DNA of 64,000 nt from JBGPLJ01 sp035644395 (GCA_035644395.1 DASQOR010000053.1:1-64000); one strand, 5' to 3'. Shown: positions 1 through 8,725, counted from the first letter of the stretch. The notes: generated by a model from the sequence alone, not told the origin. A program made the numbers and translations.

Positions 1-994
1 CACGCACACGTCGCTCAAGGCGCTCCTCAACGGAACGCTGGGGACCACGAGCCCGGAACGCTCGGTGCTCGGCAAGCTCAAGGCCCTCGGCTACCGGATC
101 GGTGTTTTCTCGGGGCAGGCCGAATCGTTCGGCGACGTCGACCGGGATACCGGCATGACACAGTTCGCCGACATCATGTTCGACGCCCGCAGCGCGCTCG
201 CCGATCGCGTCTATCCGAGCACCGACATCGGCAGCCTCAGGCTGAGCGAGGAGCGCGTCGTGCGTGAAATTCGCACCCGGCTCGGCAGCGAGGATCTGAC
301 GAAGCCGCATTTTCTCTATGTGAACCTGCAGGCGGCCCACTTTCCCTACACCTATCCCGGCTTGCCGGCGCGGCTGCTCAAAGACCTGATACCGCGCGGC
401 GAGATCGACCAGGCCCATCGCCAGTGGCTGATCGAGACCTACTGGAATGCCGTTTCCAGCGCCGACTGGGCCATCGGTGAAATCGTGAAGCTCCTGAAGG
501 AGCGCGGCGTACTCGAACGGACGGTCATCATCGTCGTCGCCGACCACGGCGAATCGCTGTTCGACGACGGCTTCCTCGGCCACGGGCACGCCATCAACGA
601 ATCCCAGACGCGCATCCCGTTCCTCATCAGCGACGCGCATCTGATCCCGCCGGAACCGGTTGGGCAGGTGGAAGTGCCGACACTGATCGAGGCGATCGCG
701 ACCGGCCGCTCGGTGCGCCTCCCCGACGGCATCGCGCCGGGCGAGAAGCGCGTATTTCAACTCATCAGCGACCTGGATAATCCGCCGCAGATCGGCATCG
801 TCGGCGGCGACCTGCAGCGCCTGGTGCTCGATCTGAGGACGCGTCAGCTCCTGTCGAGCTGGGACCCGCGCTGGGTCGAGCTCGACGCGCCGCAAATGGA
901 TGCGCGAACGCGCACGGAAGCGCGCGACCTCGTCGAGACGTGGGAACGGGCGCGGTGGCAGGCGCAGGAACGCAAGCAGGCTTCAGGCCGCTAA
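1..994 (+). CDS. Sulfatase / alkaline-phosphatase superfamily protein, 5' end missing
   Basis: The reading frame is open from base 2, so the gene begins before the window and only about 330 C-terminal residues are visible. The metal-site motif ADHGESL followed by GHGHA is typical of the C-terminal half of sulfatases and phosphoethanolamine-transferase-like enzymes, where Asp and His bind the metal. The N-terminal Cys/Ser/Thr nucleophile is outside the window, so sulfatase cannot be separated from phospho-transferase. The sequence HFLYVNLQAAHFPY is also usual for this fold. The gene converges on the beta-helix lipoprotein gene, with 26 bases between the stop codons. A link to the neighbouring exported polysaccharide-related proteins is plausible but is inference. 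Confidence 0.75.
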   Translation, partial: THTSLKALLNGTLGTTSPERSVLGKLKALGYRIGVFSGQAESFGDVDRDTGMTQFADIMFDARSALADRVYPSTDIGSLRLSEERVVREIRTRLGSEDLTKPHFLYVNLQAAHFPYTYPGLPARLLKDLIPRGEIDQAHRQWLIETYWNAVSSADWAIGEIVKLLKERGVLERTVIIVVADHGESLFDDGFLGHGHAINESQTRIPFLISDAHLIPPEPVGQVEVPTLIEAIATGRSVRLPDGIAPGEKRVFQLISDLDNPPQIGIVGGDLQRLVLDLRTRQLLSSWDPRWVELDAPQMDARTRTEARDLVETWERARWQAQERKQASGR

Positions 995-997
995 TGC

Positions 998-1014
998 CGC
1001 GGCCGCCGGCCGCG
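998..1014. terminator. GC-rich hairpin between convergent genes
   Basis: A 7-bp perfect inverted repeat (CGCGGCC, loop GCC, GGCCGCG) fills most of the 26-base gap between two convergent stop codons. There is no T-run on either side, so it is not a standard intrinsic terminator. It may slow polymerase or protect 3' ends of both transcripts. Confidence 0.3.
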
Positions 1015-1020
1015 CGGGAT

Positions 1021-3318
1021 TCACGGAATGTATTCGTAGGCCCCGATGTCGATTGCGCCGCTCGCCGGTCGATCCTCGCGAGCGGTCGGATGCACGTACT
1101 GGAATTGGGGCGCGAGTGCGAAGCCGTTGGCGCTGCCCGGTGCCGTGCCGGCATTGATCGCGGGTGAACCCGTCGCGAGCCGGTAATCGAACGCTATCAG
1201 ATTGACCAGCCCCGGCGAATTCGTCTGCAGATTGGTCGTCGCCTGCGGCTGCGTGCCGCTCGTGAGCGTGCCCGAGCCGACGAACAGGTTGTTGATCGAG
1301 CGGAACAGCGCCGTGCCGGACGCGACGTCGAGGAACGTGCCCGATCCCCGATCGTTCACGACCGTGTTGTTCACCAGGTAGAGATTGTGGGTGCGGCCGG
1401 CCGACAGGCCCTCGGCGCCGTAGGACACGATGCTGGAATTCTCCGTGTTCGGCCCTTGCTGGATGAGGTTTCCGACGATGTAGGTGAGTCCGCCGTTCGG
1501 GACGTCGATCGAATAGCTGGACCCGCCGTCCGCCTCGTCCATGATGCGGCTGTAGAGGATGTAGTTCTCGCGCGCACGCGTCTTCAGAAGGTGGCCGCCA
1601 CCCTGCACGTCGTGCGAGTAGTTGTACCGGTAGACGAGCTTGTCGCCGGCGGACGCACCCTCATCGACGTACAGATTGTGCGTGCGCCCCACTTCGCCGA
1701 TGCCGTTGTGGGTGAATTCGGTGTATTCGATCGTGAAGGTGCCGAAGGCGCCGCCGAGGATGCCGTTCTCGTTGTCGTGGAACTTGCAGCCGCAAACCGT
1801 GAGGTTGCTGCCCTCGTTGCGGATACCGGCGCCGTTCGCATCCACCACCCTCGCGCCGGAGAACTCGATGTTCTCGACGCGGATGCCGGAGCCGTTCACG
1901 ACCCACAGTCCCTTGCCGTTCCTCAGGTCATCGCCGGACACGAACGGCATCACCGTCGTGCCGTGGATGTTCGGCCGTCCGCCCACGCCGCGAATCGTGA
2001 CGTTGTCCTGGCGCCAGACGACGATGTCGTCGTTGTAGGTCCCCGGATCGACTTCGATCAGGGCTCCATCGCCGGCGGCCGCGGCCGCGGCGCGGACCGT
2101 GGCATAGGTCCGTCCAGGACCGACGCGCAGCGTGCTCGGAGCGGCGAAGTCGTGAGTGACGGTCGTGCTGGCGACCGTGACGGTCGCCGTCCCCGTGAAC
2201 GTGAGTGTGTCGTTCTGGTCGGGCCGGTCGTTCTGCGCCTGGCGCGTGAATGCCAGCGTATAGGTTCCCGCGGCAAGTCCGCTCAGCGCGTAGCTGAAGG
2301 TGCAGGCATTCGCGTCCTGTGTGACCGCGATTTCCTGGACCGGATCGCCCGCATCGCCGTCGTCATCGTCGGCGCTGACGCTGCCCGCGTATACGTAGAT
2401 GCGGTTGTCGCCCGCAAGATCGATCAGGCTGCTGTCGACGAGCCCGGCGAGAGCGCCCCCGGAACCGCTTCCGGTGACCGAGATCATCGCGGTGCGCTGG
2501 CTCGTGCCGCCGGCGCCGGTGCAAGCGAGCGTGAAATTCGTGGTGACCGCCAGCGGTCCGACCGGCTGCGATCCGGATGTCGTCTTCGAACCGCTCCACC
2601 CGCCCGATGCCGTGCAGCTCGTGGCGTTCGCGGATGACCACGTCAGCGTGGAAGTCCCATTGACGCCGACCGATGCCGGGTTCGCGCTGAGGCTGACGGT
2701 CGGTGTGCTCACCGCCGCAACCGTGACGGTCGCAGTCGTCTGGGTGGTGCCACCGCTTCCCGTGCAGCTGAGCGTGTAGCTCGTGGTCGAGTTCAGGGGC
2801 CCGACACTCTGGGTTCCAGTCGTGGCCTTGCTGCCCGTCCAGCCGCCGGAAGCGGTGCAGGAGGTGCTGTCGCTCGACGACCACGTGAGCGTCGAATTGC
2901 CGCCGGCCGAGATCGAGGCGGGAGTGGCCACAAGCGTCACGCCGGGCGCAGCGCTGTTGACCGTGATGCTCACGCTCTTGTCGAGCGTGCCCCCGGTGCC
3001 CGAGCAGCTGAGCGTGAAGGTGCTGTTGCCAGACAGTGCGCCCGTGCTCTCATTGCCGCTCGTCGGCTTGCTGCCGCTCCAGGCGCCGGCCGCGACGCAG
3101 CTCGTTGCGTCGGTCGACGACCACGTGAGCATCGTCGAGCCCCCGGCATCGACCGTCGTGTCCGCGGCATTGAAGGTGACGGTCGGAGTCGCTGCGGGCC
3201 CCGCGTCGCCGCGTGTGTCACCCTCCGAGCTGCAGGCACCCAGCGCCATGGCAAGCCCGACCACAGCGGCCCCCGCAAGGGGGCGCAGGCGTCGCCGCCA
3301 GCGTTCCGGCATGGCCAC
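1021..3318 (-). CDS. Lipoprotein with three Ig-like repeats and a right-handed beta-helix domain
   Basis: This 765-residue protein has a basic N-terminus, a hydrophobic stretch and a lipobox LGAC ending at Cys29, so it should be lipidated and probably sits in the outer membrane. Residues about 44-283 hold three Ig-like modules of about 80 residues, each with W-x(n)-SC, GW-G-K and L-x-C landmarks. A short beta-sandwich-like segment follows, then from about residue 395 a parallel beta-helix region starting VGPGRTYATV and ending SPAINAGT...DIGAYEY, the ending common in right-handed beta-helix surface proteins and some polysaccharide lyases. No catalytic residues can be assigned. It lies 3 bases after the 1712-residue gene and shares its repeats, so both are probably one riboswitch-controlled transcript. 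GTG at 3318 is the start used; ATG at 3312 is the alternative. Confidence 0.8.
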   Translation of the reverse strand: MAMPERWRRRLRPLAGAAVVGLAMALGACSSEGDTRGDAGPAATPTVTFNAADTTVDAGGSTMLTWSSTDATSCVAAGAWSGSKPTSGNESTGALSGNSTFTLSCSGTGGTLDKSVSITVNSAAPGVTLVATPASISAGGNSTLTWSSSDSTSCTASGGWTGSKATTGTQSVGPLNSTTSYTLSCTGSGGTTQTTATVTVAAVSTPTVSLSANPASVGVNGTSTLTWSSANATSCTASGGWSGSKTTSGSQPVGPLAVTTNFTLACTGAGGTSQRTAMISVTGSGSGGALAGLVDSSLIDLAGDNRIYVYAGSVSADDDDGDAGDPVQEIAVTQDANACTFSYALSGLAAGTYTLAFTRQAQNDRPDQNDTLTFTGTATVTVASTTVTHDFAAPSTLRVGPGRTYATVRAAAAAAGDGALIEVDPGTYNDDIVVWRQDNVTIRGVGGRPNIHGTTVMPFVSGDDLRNGKGLWVVNGSGIRVENIEFSGARVVDANGAGIRNEGSNLTVCGCKFHDNENGILGGAFGTFTIEYTEFTHNGIGEVGRTHNLYVDEGASAGDKLVYRYNYSHDVQGGGHLLKTRARENYILYSRIMDEADGGSSYSIDVPNGGLTYIVGNLIQQGPNTENSSIVSYGAEGLSAGRTHNLYLVNNTVVNDRGSGTFLDVASGTALFRSINNLFVGSGTLTSGTQPQATTNLQTNSPGLVNLIAFDYRLATGSPAINAGTAPGSANGFALAPQFQYVHPTAREDRPASGAIDIGAYEYIP
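2470..3189 (-). repeat. Three tandem Ig-like modules in the lipoprotein
   Basis: Three copies of an approximately 80-residue module encode conserved landmarks: TLTWSS, SCTASGGW, SG-K, VGPL, then F/Y-TLSC-G-GG and a closing V-x-V strand. Two cysteines per module, about 30 residues apart, could form a disulphide. The same module occurs seven times in the upstream gene. Confidence 0.85.
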
Positions 3319-3321
3319 GGC

Positions 3322-6300
3322 TCAGGTCCCGAGAGGCGCGCGGCGTGTGAGTCGCACCGACAATCTGCGAACGAGCAGCGCGACGAGCGCCAGCAGGCTC
3401 GCGAAATCGAACGAGCCGCCGCCTGAATCGGAGCTGCCCGGATCACCGCCACCGGCGGCGTTGACCGTCACGGTGACGGATTGCGAAGCGCTGTCACCGT
3501 TACCGTCGCAGCGAAGCGTGAATGTCGTATTCACGGTCAGCGACGCAGACGTTTCCGTGCCGGACGTCAATTTCGTGCCGCTCCAGCCGTCCGACGCCAC
3601 GCAGCTGGTCGCGTTGGTCGAAGACCAGGTGAGCGCAGTAGTGCCACTGGCGTCGACGGCCGTCGGGTTCGCCGACAGCGTTACCGTCGGTGCGGGCGGC
3701 GGCGGCGGTGGCGGCGGAGTCGATCCGACCGTCACCATCGCGGTCTTCTGCACATTGCCACCGGCACCGGAGCAGCTCAGCGTGAAGTTCGTCGTGGTGG
3801 TCAACGGCCCGACGGACTGGCTGCCCGAAGTCGCCTTCGAGCCGCTCCAGCCGCCCGACGCCGTACAGGAAGTCGCGTTGCTGCTCGTCCAGGTCAGCGT
3901 GCTGCTGCCGTTGGCCTGAACGGTCGACGGCGCTGCCGAGAGATTCAGCGTGGGCGCCGCCGGTGCCGCGACGCTCACAACGACGGTCCGGCTGCTGCTG
4001 CCGAGTGACGAGCTGCTGCAGGTCAAGGTAAAGGAGCTGGTGGATTGCAGAGGGCCGACGCTCTCGGACCCTGAGGTCGACTTGGTCCCCGCCCAGCCAT
4101 CCGAGGCTGAGCATCCGGATGCGTTGGTCGATGACCAGCTCAGCGTCGCGGAGCCGCCGGTCTGTACCGATGTCGGGTTCGCCGACAACGTGATGACGAT
4201 GGACGGTGAATTCAACGTGCGCGGCACGATCGCCCAGATGGGCTCGTCGCGATAATCGGGGTGCTTGCCCGACAGCAGCGTGCGCTGCCAGGCCTCGTGC
4301 GCACCCGGCAAGCCCGAGTCATAGGCCGATGCGAGCGCCGCCTGCAGGTTCGAGAAATAGTAGCCGGTCGACTGCTGTCCGCTGATGATCTCGTTGACCG
4401 ACACGCCGAGGTAGCTCGCCATGTCCTGAGAGCCGCAGACGCGGCCCGCCGCACCTGGATCGGTATTCTGGTAGACCGTCTTGAAGTCCGGATAGAACGT
4501 GCTGGGGCCGCCGGGCCCGACCTTCCAGGTGTAGTGGGCCGAGGCCTGGAAACAGTACTCGTTGCTGCTCATGCCCATCAGCCCGATGGGAAACTTGACC
4601 TTGTAGTCGCGCAGCGGAATCGCTTCCGTATAGCCGAGGTCGACCAGGTAGCCGACGGCCCACGACATGAAGTAGTCGTAGAAGCGGTACTGCTCGTTGC
4701 CTTCGGCCATGTACATCGCGCCGAGATTGTTCTTGTACGGACCGCCCGGATTGACGTACTTCGCCACATCGTTGCGGATGTTGTTCTGCAGCTTGGCGAG
4801 GAAGTAGGCCTTCAGCCGATGGCTGTCCGGCGTGATGTACGCCGCCTGCGCGAGCGAACGATACGACCACGCCTGCCCGCGAAGCGACGCCACGTAGAAG
4901 TAGCCGTTGGCTCCGCTGCGGCTCGTGACGCTCGGCCAGATGAGGTTGTAGGCCGACCAGAACTGCATTTCTTCCAGGTAGAAATAGTCGCCCGTGACGA
5001 GATAGGCGAGATAGCCGATCGACGGCTGGTGTGCCGGGGACCCGCCGTGCGAGAACGGATTGGACGTCGTGACGGTGGGCAACGGCAGGATGCTGCCCAC
5101 CGGATCGATGATCGATGAGGTCGGATGGTCATCGATCGTCACCGGATAGCCGGTGAGTTCGTCGCGGTAATGCATGCCGTACACGGATCCGCCGTCGGCA
5201 TTCGCCAGCATGTATGCGAAGGCGCGCGGGTCGGCGCTGACGGCATAGATGGCGTCCCATTTCGGCAGCGGCCCGATGCCTTCCTGGAAACCCGTATCGT
5301 CCATGTTGTCGGTCTGATCGCCGTTATCCATCGGCTCGACGCTGCTCCTGACGCTGTTCAGGAAACCATCGGTCGGCTGCACGTCTTCGTACTTCGGAAT
5401 CGCCTTGGAGTCCTGCAGGTAGTCCTTGTCGAGCCACGCGTACACCTGCGGCTCGTTCCCCCACCACATGCGCTTGTGCCAGCGCGAGAGTGCGTAGTGA
5501 CTCAGACCGGACTTCGTATAGGAAGCCTTGCCAGGCACCGCGATGGTCGCCGAGTACGTCTGGTCGGCCGGCCCCGGAATGAATGACCAGTTGTTTTCGA
5601 TCACGACATCCGTGCGGACACTCGCGATCGGGTTGCCGGCGTAGGCCCGCACGTGGAAGTAAACCGCAAGGTGCGGGTGGGCCAATCCGGCCGCGGTCTT
5701 GATCGGGCCGCCCGCGATCCATTCGCTCACCTGCGGTCCCGATAGCCACTGCATGTTGGTCTGCAATGCCTGCCGGGCCGACGCGGTGTAAGTCGTGGGG
5801 CCGACCGTCAGTGTCACCGTGGTGTCGTACGAGGTCGCGAGAAGATCCGACAGCTGTACCGCCGGCGTCAGCGATGCACCGGCACCGGAGGCGAGCGTGA
5901 TCACCTGCGACCCGTTCGCCGCGAGCGAAGGCAGTGTCGCCGTCAAGATCGCGTGGCGGAGCGAGCCGTCGTCATGGGTCGCCTTGGCATTGACCTGCAG
6001 CGGCAGCGATGCGCCCGAGCTCAGGCGCGCCACGATGGAAGTCCCCGATGGCACATCGCCGGCTTTGAACGCCTCGCCGAAAGTCACCGGCACGCTGGTC
6101 TGCGCGGAGCCGCTTCGGCTCATGAGGGTAACCGTCGTGATATCGGCCGCGGTGGCAACCTGCGCGAACGACAGGAGTCCGGCGAGACCTAGCAGCCCGA
6201 TGCCCACCCGGCGCAGCGTCCGGCCCGCGCGGATGGCAAGGAGTATAAGGAGCGAGAACCACTCGAGCGCGCCGCCACCGCTGTCTTCGGCCGGATCGTT

Positions 6301-8460
6301 CGATACGGGCGCGACGGTGACGGTCATCGACTTCTGGACAGTGCCGCCCGCGCCCGTGCAATCCAGAGCGAAGCTGGTCGTCGCGGCCAGAGCCGCTGTC
6401 GTCTCGTTGCCCGAGGTCGGCTTGTTGCCGGTCCATCCCCCACTCGCGCTGCACGATGTGGCGTTGGTGGATGTCCAGCTGAGTTGCGTGGTGCCATTCA
6501 TGTTCACGGTGGTCGGGCTCGCGTCCAAGGAAAGTGTCGGTGTCGCGGCGGCTGTCACGCTGACTGTCGCACTGGATTGCGCACTGCCGCCGCTGCCGGT
6601 GCAGGACAGGCCGTAGGTCGTGTTCTGAGTCAGCGGGCCGACGGACTGTGTGCCGGAGGTCGCTTTCGATCCGCTCCAGCCACCAGACGCCGTGCAGCTC
6701 GTGGCGTTCGCAGTGGACCAGGTCAGCGTCGAGTTCTGCCCGCTCACCACAGTGAGTGGCGCCGCGCTGAAATTGACGATCGGCAGCGGCGGCGTCCCTG
6801 CAATGGAAACCGTGGTGTTGCGCGAAGTCGTGCCCCCGCTGCCGGTGCACGCGAGCGTGTAGCTCGTTTGCTGGGTGAGCGGACCAACGGACTGGCTGCC
6901 CTGCGTCGCCTTGCTGCCGGACCAGCCGCCGCTTGCCGTGCAACTCGACGCGTTGGCGGTCGTCCACGCGAGCGTGGATGTGCCGCCGGAGGCGACAGTA
7001 GACGGCGATGCCGTGAATGTAACGGTCGGCGCCGGCGTCGATTGCGCAACCGTGACGGTCGCCGAGCGGCTGCTCGTGCCGCCGCCGCCATTGTCACAGG
7101 TCAGGTTGTAGGTGCTCGATTGCGTGAGGGGGCCGACGGATTCGGTGCCCGCGGTAGCCTTCGTGCCGCTCCAGCTGCCGGAGGCGCTACAGCTAGCGGC
7201 ATTCGTCGACGTCCAGGTCAGAAGGCTCGTCCCTTGCGCCGGGACGTCGGTAGGGTTTGCGGATAATGAAATCGCGGGCAAAGGCGCGCCTCCGTTATCC
7301 GGAAGCTTGAAGAAGTAGACGCTCTCGTCGGTCGCATTCACGGCGATCACGCCGTGTACGCCCGGAACATAGCGGAAGCGTCCGTACGTCCCCGTCACGT
7401 AGCCGAGGCGGCTGAGGCCGGCGACCGTCGTCGGCACCACCGAGTTGTCACCTGCGAGCGGGATTTGCGACCAGGACCAGGTGCCGGTCTTCGGGTTGGC
7501 CGGAATCGTCAGCGCGTAGACACCGGAGCCGCCGCTCCAGCCCACGAACTGATGATTCACCGGGTCGTAAACGAAGCCAGGCGCCTTGCCGCTCTCCACG
7601 TTGCCGGGGCCGCTGGTCGTGACCATGAACGACTGGTTGTCCGGTGCGCTGAGGTCCCACACGCGTACGCCGCCACCATTGCCGGTTGCGACCAGCAGGT
7701 GATGCGCCGGATCGATGGCCGGCGTGTAGTCGGGCGAGAAATTGAATTGCGCGTGCGCCGTCCAGCTGTTGGTACTCGGGTTGTATCGCTGCAGGCGCGC
7801 GTTGTTGCTGCCGGCATCGTGAAACCACACGACCTGGTCGACCGGGTCATAGATGCAGAACGCCTCGAGCGCGTAGCTCGTCGATGGCGCCGCTGCCGCG
7901 CGCGACCACGGATTCGTGGTCATGCCATTGACCGTCAGGTCGAAAAGATCGACGGCCGCATTGCTGTAGCCGTTCGAGTGCTGCGAACCGATGGCGCAAC
8001 TCATCATCTTGTTGCGCGGCGCGGGCAGATAGGTCAGGAGGTTGTAGGTGTGCCGTGACACCGGGCGCCCGTCGCTCCCGTAAGGCGTATTGTCGGCCGG
8101 CGGATCGCTCGGTTGCGTCAGGAGACGCCACTGCGGGTTCGATCCGGTCACCGGGCCGAATGCGTAGACTTCGTTGCCCGCATAGTCGGTGTGGCCGCCG
8201 CCCCAGATGATCAGCTGGTCGCGGTCGCTGTCGTACGCGCCGCCGCTCCAGGCCATCATGACCGAGTAGACCGAACCGCTCGCATTCGGATTCACGCTCT
8301 CCATGTGGGAATTCGGAAAGGCGTACCACTTCCCGGGCGTGAGTGTGTCGAGCGGGCCGGCGAAAGCCTGCGGCAGCAATGCGAGCGATGCAGCGAGCGA
8401 TGCAGCGAGCGCGCTGGCGGCGCGCAGCGCTTTGAGCATTGGCGTGGTCGATGAAATCAC
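3322..8460 (-). CDS. Giant exported fusion: beta-propeller + Ig repeats + GlyGly-CTERM-like tail, then signal peptide + RIFT-barrel/lyase-like domain + Ig repeats + second tail
   Basis: The 1712-residue product looks like two complete secreted proteins in one frame. Part 1: signal peptide (residues about 8-34, ending PQAFA), a Kelch/galactose-oxidase-like beta-propeller (about 35-390), four Ig-like modules, and at 727-751 a Gly-rich, hydrophobic, Arg-rich tail (SGGGALEWF...RAGRTLRR) like GlyGly-CTERM rhombosortase signals. Part 2: a second signal peptide at 752-771 ending VATA, an N-terminal segment resembling the RIFT-barrel domain of exo-rhamnogalacturonan-lyase-like (PcRGLX/YetA) proteins, a long alpha-rich region, three Ig-like modules and a second tail (SGGGSFDF...RRLSVRLTRR). 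No stop or frameshift separates them. GTG at 8460 is preferred because GGGGG lies 7 bases upstream; ATG at 8439 has no Shine-Dalgarno. Substrate and activity are unknown; a role in EPS binding or processing is inferred from context. Confidence 0.8.
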   Translation of the reverse strand: MISSTTPMLKALRAASALAASLAASLALLPQAFAGPLDTLTPGKWYAFPNSHMESVNPNASGSVYSVMMAWSGGAYDSDRDQLIIWGGGHTDYAGNEVYAFGPVTGSNPQWRLLTQPSDPPADNTPYGSDGRPVSRHTYNLLTYLPAPRNKMMSCAIGSQHSNGYSNAAVDLFDLTVNGMTTNPWSRAAAAPSTSYALEAFCIYDPVDQVVWFHDAGSNNARLQRYNPSTNSWTAHAQFNFSPDYTPAIDPAHHLLVATGNGGGVRVWDLSAPDNQSFMVTTSGPGNVESGKAPGFVYDPVNHQFVGWSGGSGVYALTIPANPKTGTWSWSQIPLAGDNSVVPTTVAGLSRLGYVTGTYGRFRYVPGVHGVIAVNATDESVYFFKLPDNGGAPLPAISLSANPTDVPAQGTSLLTWTSTNAASCSASGSWSGTKATAGTESVGPLTQSSTYNLTCDNGGGGTSSRSATVTVAQSTPAPTVTFTASPSTVASGGTSTLAWTTANASSCTASGGWSGSKATQGSQSVGPLTQQTSYTLACTGSGGTTSRNTTVSIAGTPPLPIVNFSAAPLTVVSGQNSTLTWSTANATSCTASGGWSGSKATSGTQSVGPLTQNTTYGLSCTGSGGSAQSSATVSVTAAATPTLSLDASPTTVNMNGTTQLSWTSTNATSCSASGGWTGNKPTSGNETTAALAATTSFALDCTGAGGTVQKSMTVTVAPVSNDPAEDSGGGALEWFSLLILLAIRAGRTLRRVGIGLLGLAGLLSFAQVATAADITTVTLMSRSGSAQTSVPVTFGEAFKAGDVPSGTSIVARLSSGASLPLQVNAKATHDDGSLRHAILTATLPSLAANGSQVITLASGAGASLTPAVQLSDLLATSYDTTVTLTVGPTTYTASARQALQTNMQWLSGPQVSEWIAGGPIKTAAGLAHPHLAVYFHVRAYAGNPIASVRTDVVIENNWSFIPGPADQTYSATIAVPGKASYTKSGLSHYALSRWHKRMWWGNEPQVYAWLDKDYLQDSKAIPKYEDVQPTDGFLNSVRSSVEPMDNGDQTDNMDDTGFQEGIGPLPKWDAIYAVSADPRAFAYMLANADGGSVYGMHYRDELTGYPVTIDDHPTSSIIDPVGSILPLPTVTTSNPFSHGGSPAHQPSIGYLAYLVTGDYFYLEEMQFWSAYNLIWPSVTSRSGANGYFYVASLRGQAWSYRSLAQAAYITPDSHRLKAYFLAKLQNNIRNDVAKYVNPGGPYKNNLGAMYMAEGNEQYRFYDYFMSWAVGYLVDLGYTEAIPLRDYKVKFPIGLMGMSSNEYCFQASAHYTWKVGPGGPSTFYPDFKTVYQNTDPGAAGRVCGSQDMASYLGVSVNEIISGQQSTGYYFSNLQAALASAYDSGLPGAHEAWQRTLLSGKHPDYRDEPIWAIVPRTLNSPSIVITLSANPTSVQTGGSATLSWSSTNASGCSASDGWAGTKSTSGSESVGPLQSTSSFTLTCSSSSLGSSSRTVVVSVAAPAAPTLNLSAAPSTVQANGSSTLTWTSSNATSCTASGGWSGSKATSGSQSVGPLTTTTNFTLSCSGAGGNVQKTAMVTVGSTPPPPPPPPAPTVTLSANPTAVDASGTTALTWSSTNATSCVASDGWSGTKLTSGTETSASLTVNTTFTLRCDGNGDSASQSVTVTVNAAGGGDPGSSDSGGGSFDFASLLALVALLVRRLSVRLTRRAPLGT
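3460..4213 (-). repeat. Ig-like modules 5-7 of the giant exported protein
   Basis: Three modules with the same W / SC / GW-G-K / L-x-C pattern follow the lyase-like region and precede the C-terminal GlyGly-CTERM-like tail. Module 5 has a small change (SGCSASDGW) that keeps the cysteine. A Pro-rich linker of about eight prolines separates modules 6 and 7. Confidence 0.85.
6145..6282 (-). other. Internal sorting-signal / signal-peptide junction
   Basis: These bases encode residues 727-772 of the giant protein. Reading in order: SGGG, a hydrophobic helix (LLILLAI), an Arg-rich turn (RAGRTLRR), a second hydrophobic helix (GIGLLGLAGLLSF) and a signal-peptidase-like site (ATA before AD). This is the normal end of a GlyGly-CTERM protein joined directly to the normal start of a secreted one. 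GTG at 6207 could also act as an internal start codon, but I see no good Shine-Dalgarno before it. Confidence 0.75.
6305..7290 (-). repeat. Ig-like modules 1-4 of the giant exported protein
   Basis: Four consecutive copies of the approximately 80-residue module lie between the beta-propeller and the internal GlyGly-CTERM-like tail. Modules 2 and 3 are nearly identical in the GGWSGSKAT / SVGPLTQ core, which suggests recent duplication or gene conversion. Confidence 0.85.
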
Positions 8461-8467
8461 GTGTCTA

Positions 8468-8569
8468 CCCCCGAACCATCAGACTGGTCGCTACGGCCGC
8501 ACCGCAGAGGACGTCATCGCCGCGTCGACGTCACGCTCCGGTGTCGGCCATGCACTTGGATGGTTGGGG
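8468..8569 (-). promoter_or_regulatory. Predicted stem that sequesters the Shine-Dalgarno sequence
   Basis: On the minus-strand transcript CCCCAACCATC (8569-8559) can pair with GATGGTT-c-GGGG (8480-8469), eleven base pairs with one bulged base. The second arm contains the Shine-Dalgarno G-run used by the GTG start at 8460. It lies between the c-di-GMP aptamer and the gene, where a translational expression platform would be expected. No U-tract is present, so transcription termination is less likely. Pairing was done by eye and no free energy was computed. Confidence 0.5.
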
Positions 8570-8637
8570 AAGACAGGACAGGCGGACGACGAGCGCCCGC
8601 GCAACGGTCTCTCATGGCTTGAAGGCCACGTCGACCG

Positions 8638-8722
8638 ATTTTCCTGGCAACCCCGCTATCCAGGATACTTCCGGGACCGGAGGCTTTGCGTCTCCATCTC
8701 GCGATGGATTTGCCCTTGTCAG
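8638..8722 (-). promoter_or_regulatory. Cyclic-di-GMP riboswitch, class I (GEMM-I)
   Basis: Read on the minus strand, this stretch carries the GEMM-I hallmarks in order: GGGCAAA, a hairpin TCCATC-gcga-GATGGA with a GNRA tetraloop, the highly conserved GACGCAAAGCC, a second paired region starting CTCCGG, and the conserved 3' element ATAGCGGGGTTGCC. Order and spacing match the known Vibrio Vc2-type aptamer closely. It begins at the predicted transcription start and ends about 178 bases before the giant exported-protein gene. The class is known to bind c-di-GMP; whether it turns expression on or off here cannot be read directly. Confidence 0.9.
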
Positions 8723-8725
8723 TGC

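Noticed and set aside
6145..6282. Two separate genes at the sorting-tail/signal-peptide junction
   Set aside because: No stop codon exists in frame and the internal GTG has no good ribosome site, so a single frame is reported, with sequencing error left open as a test.
2470..7290. Repeated blocks considered as CRISPR or other DNA repeats
   Set aside because: The periodicity is about 240 bases, codon-phased and conserved at the protein level, so these are repeated protein domains.
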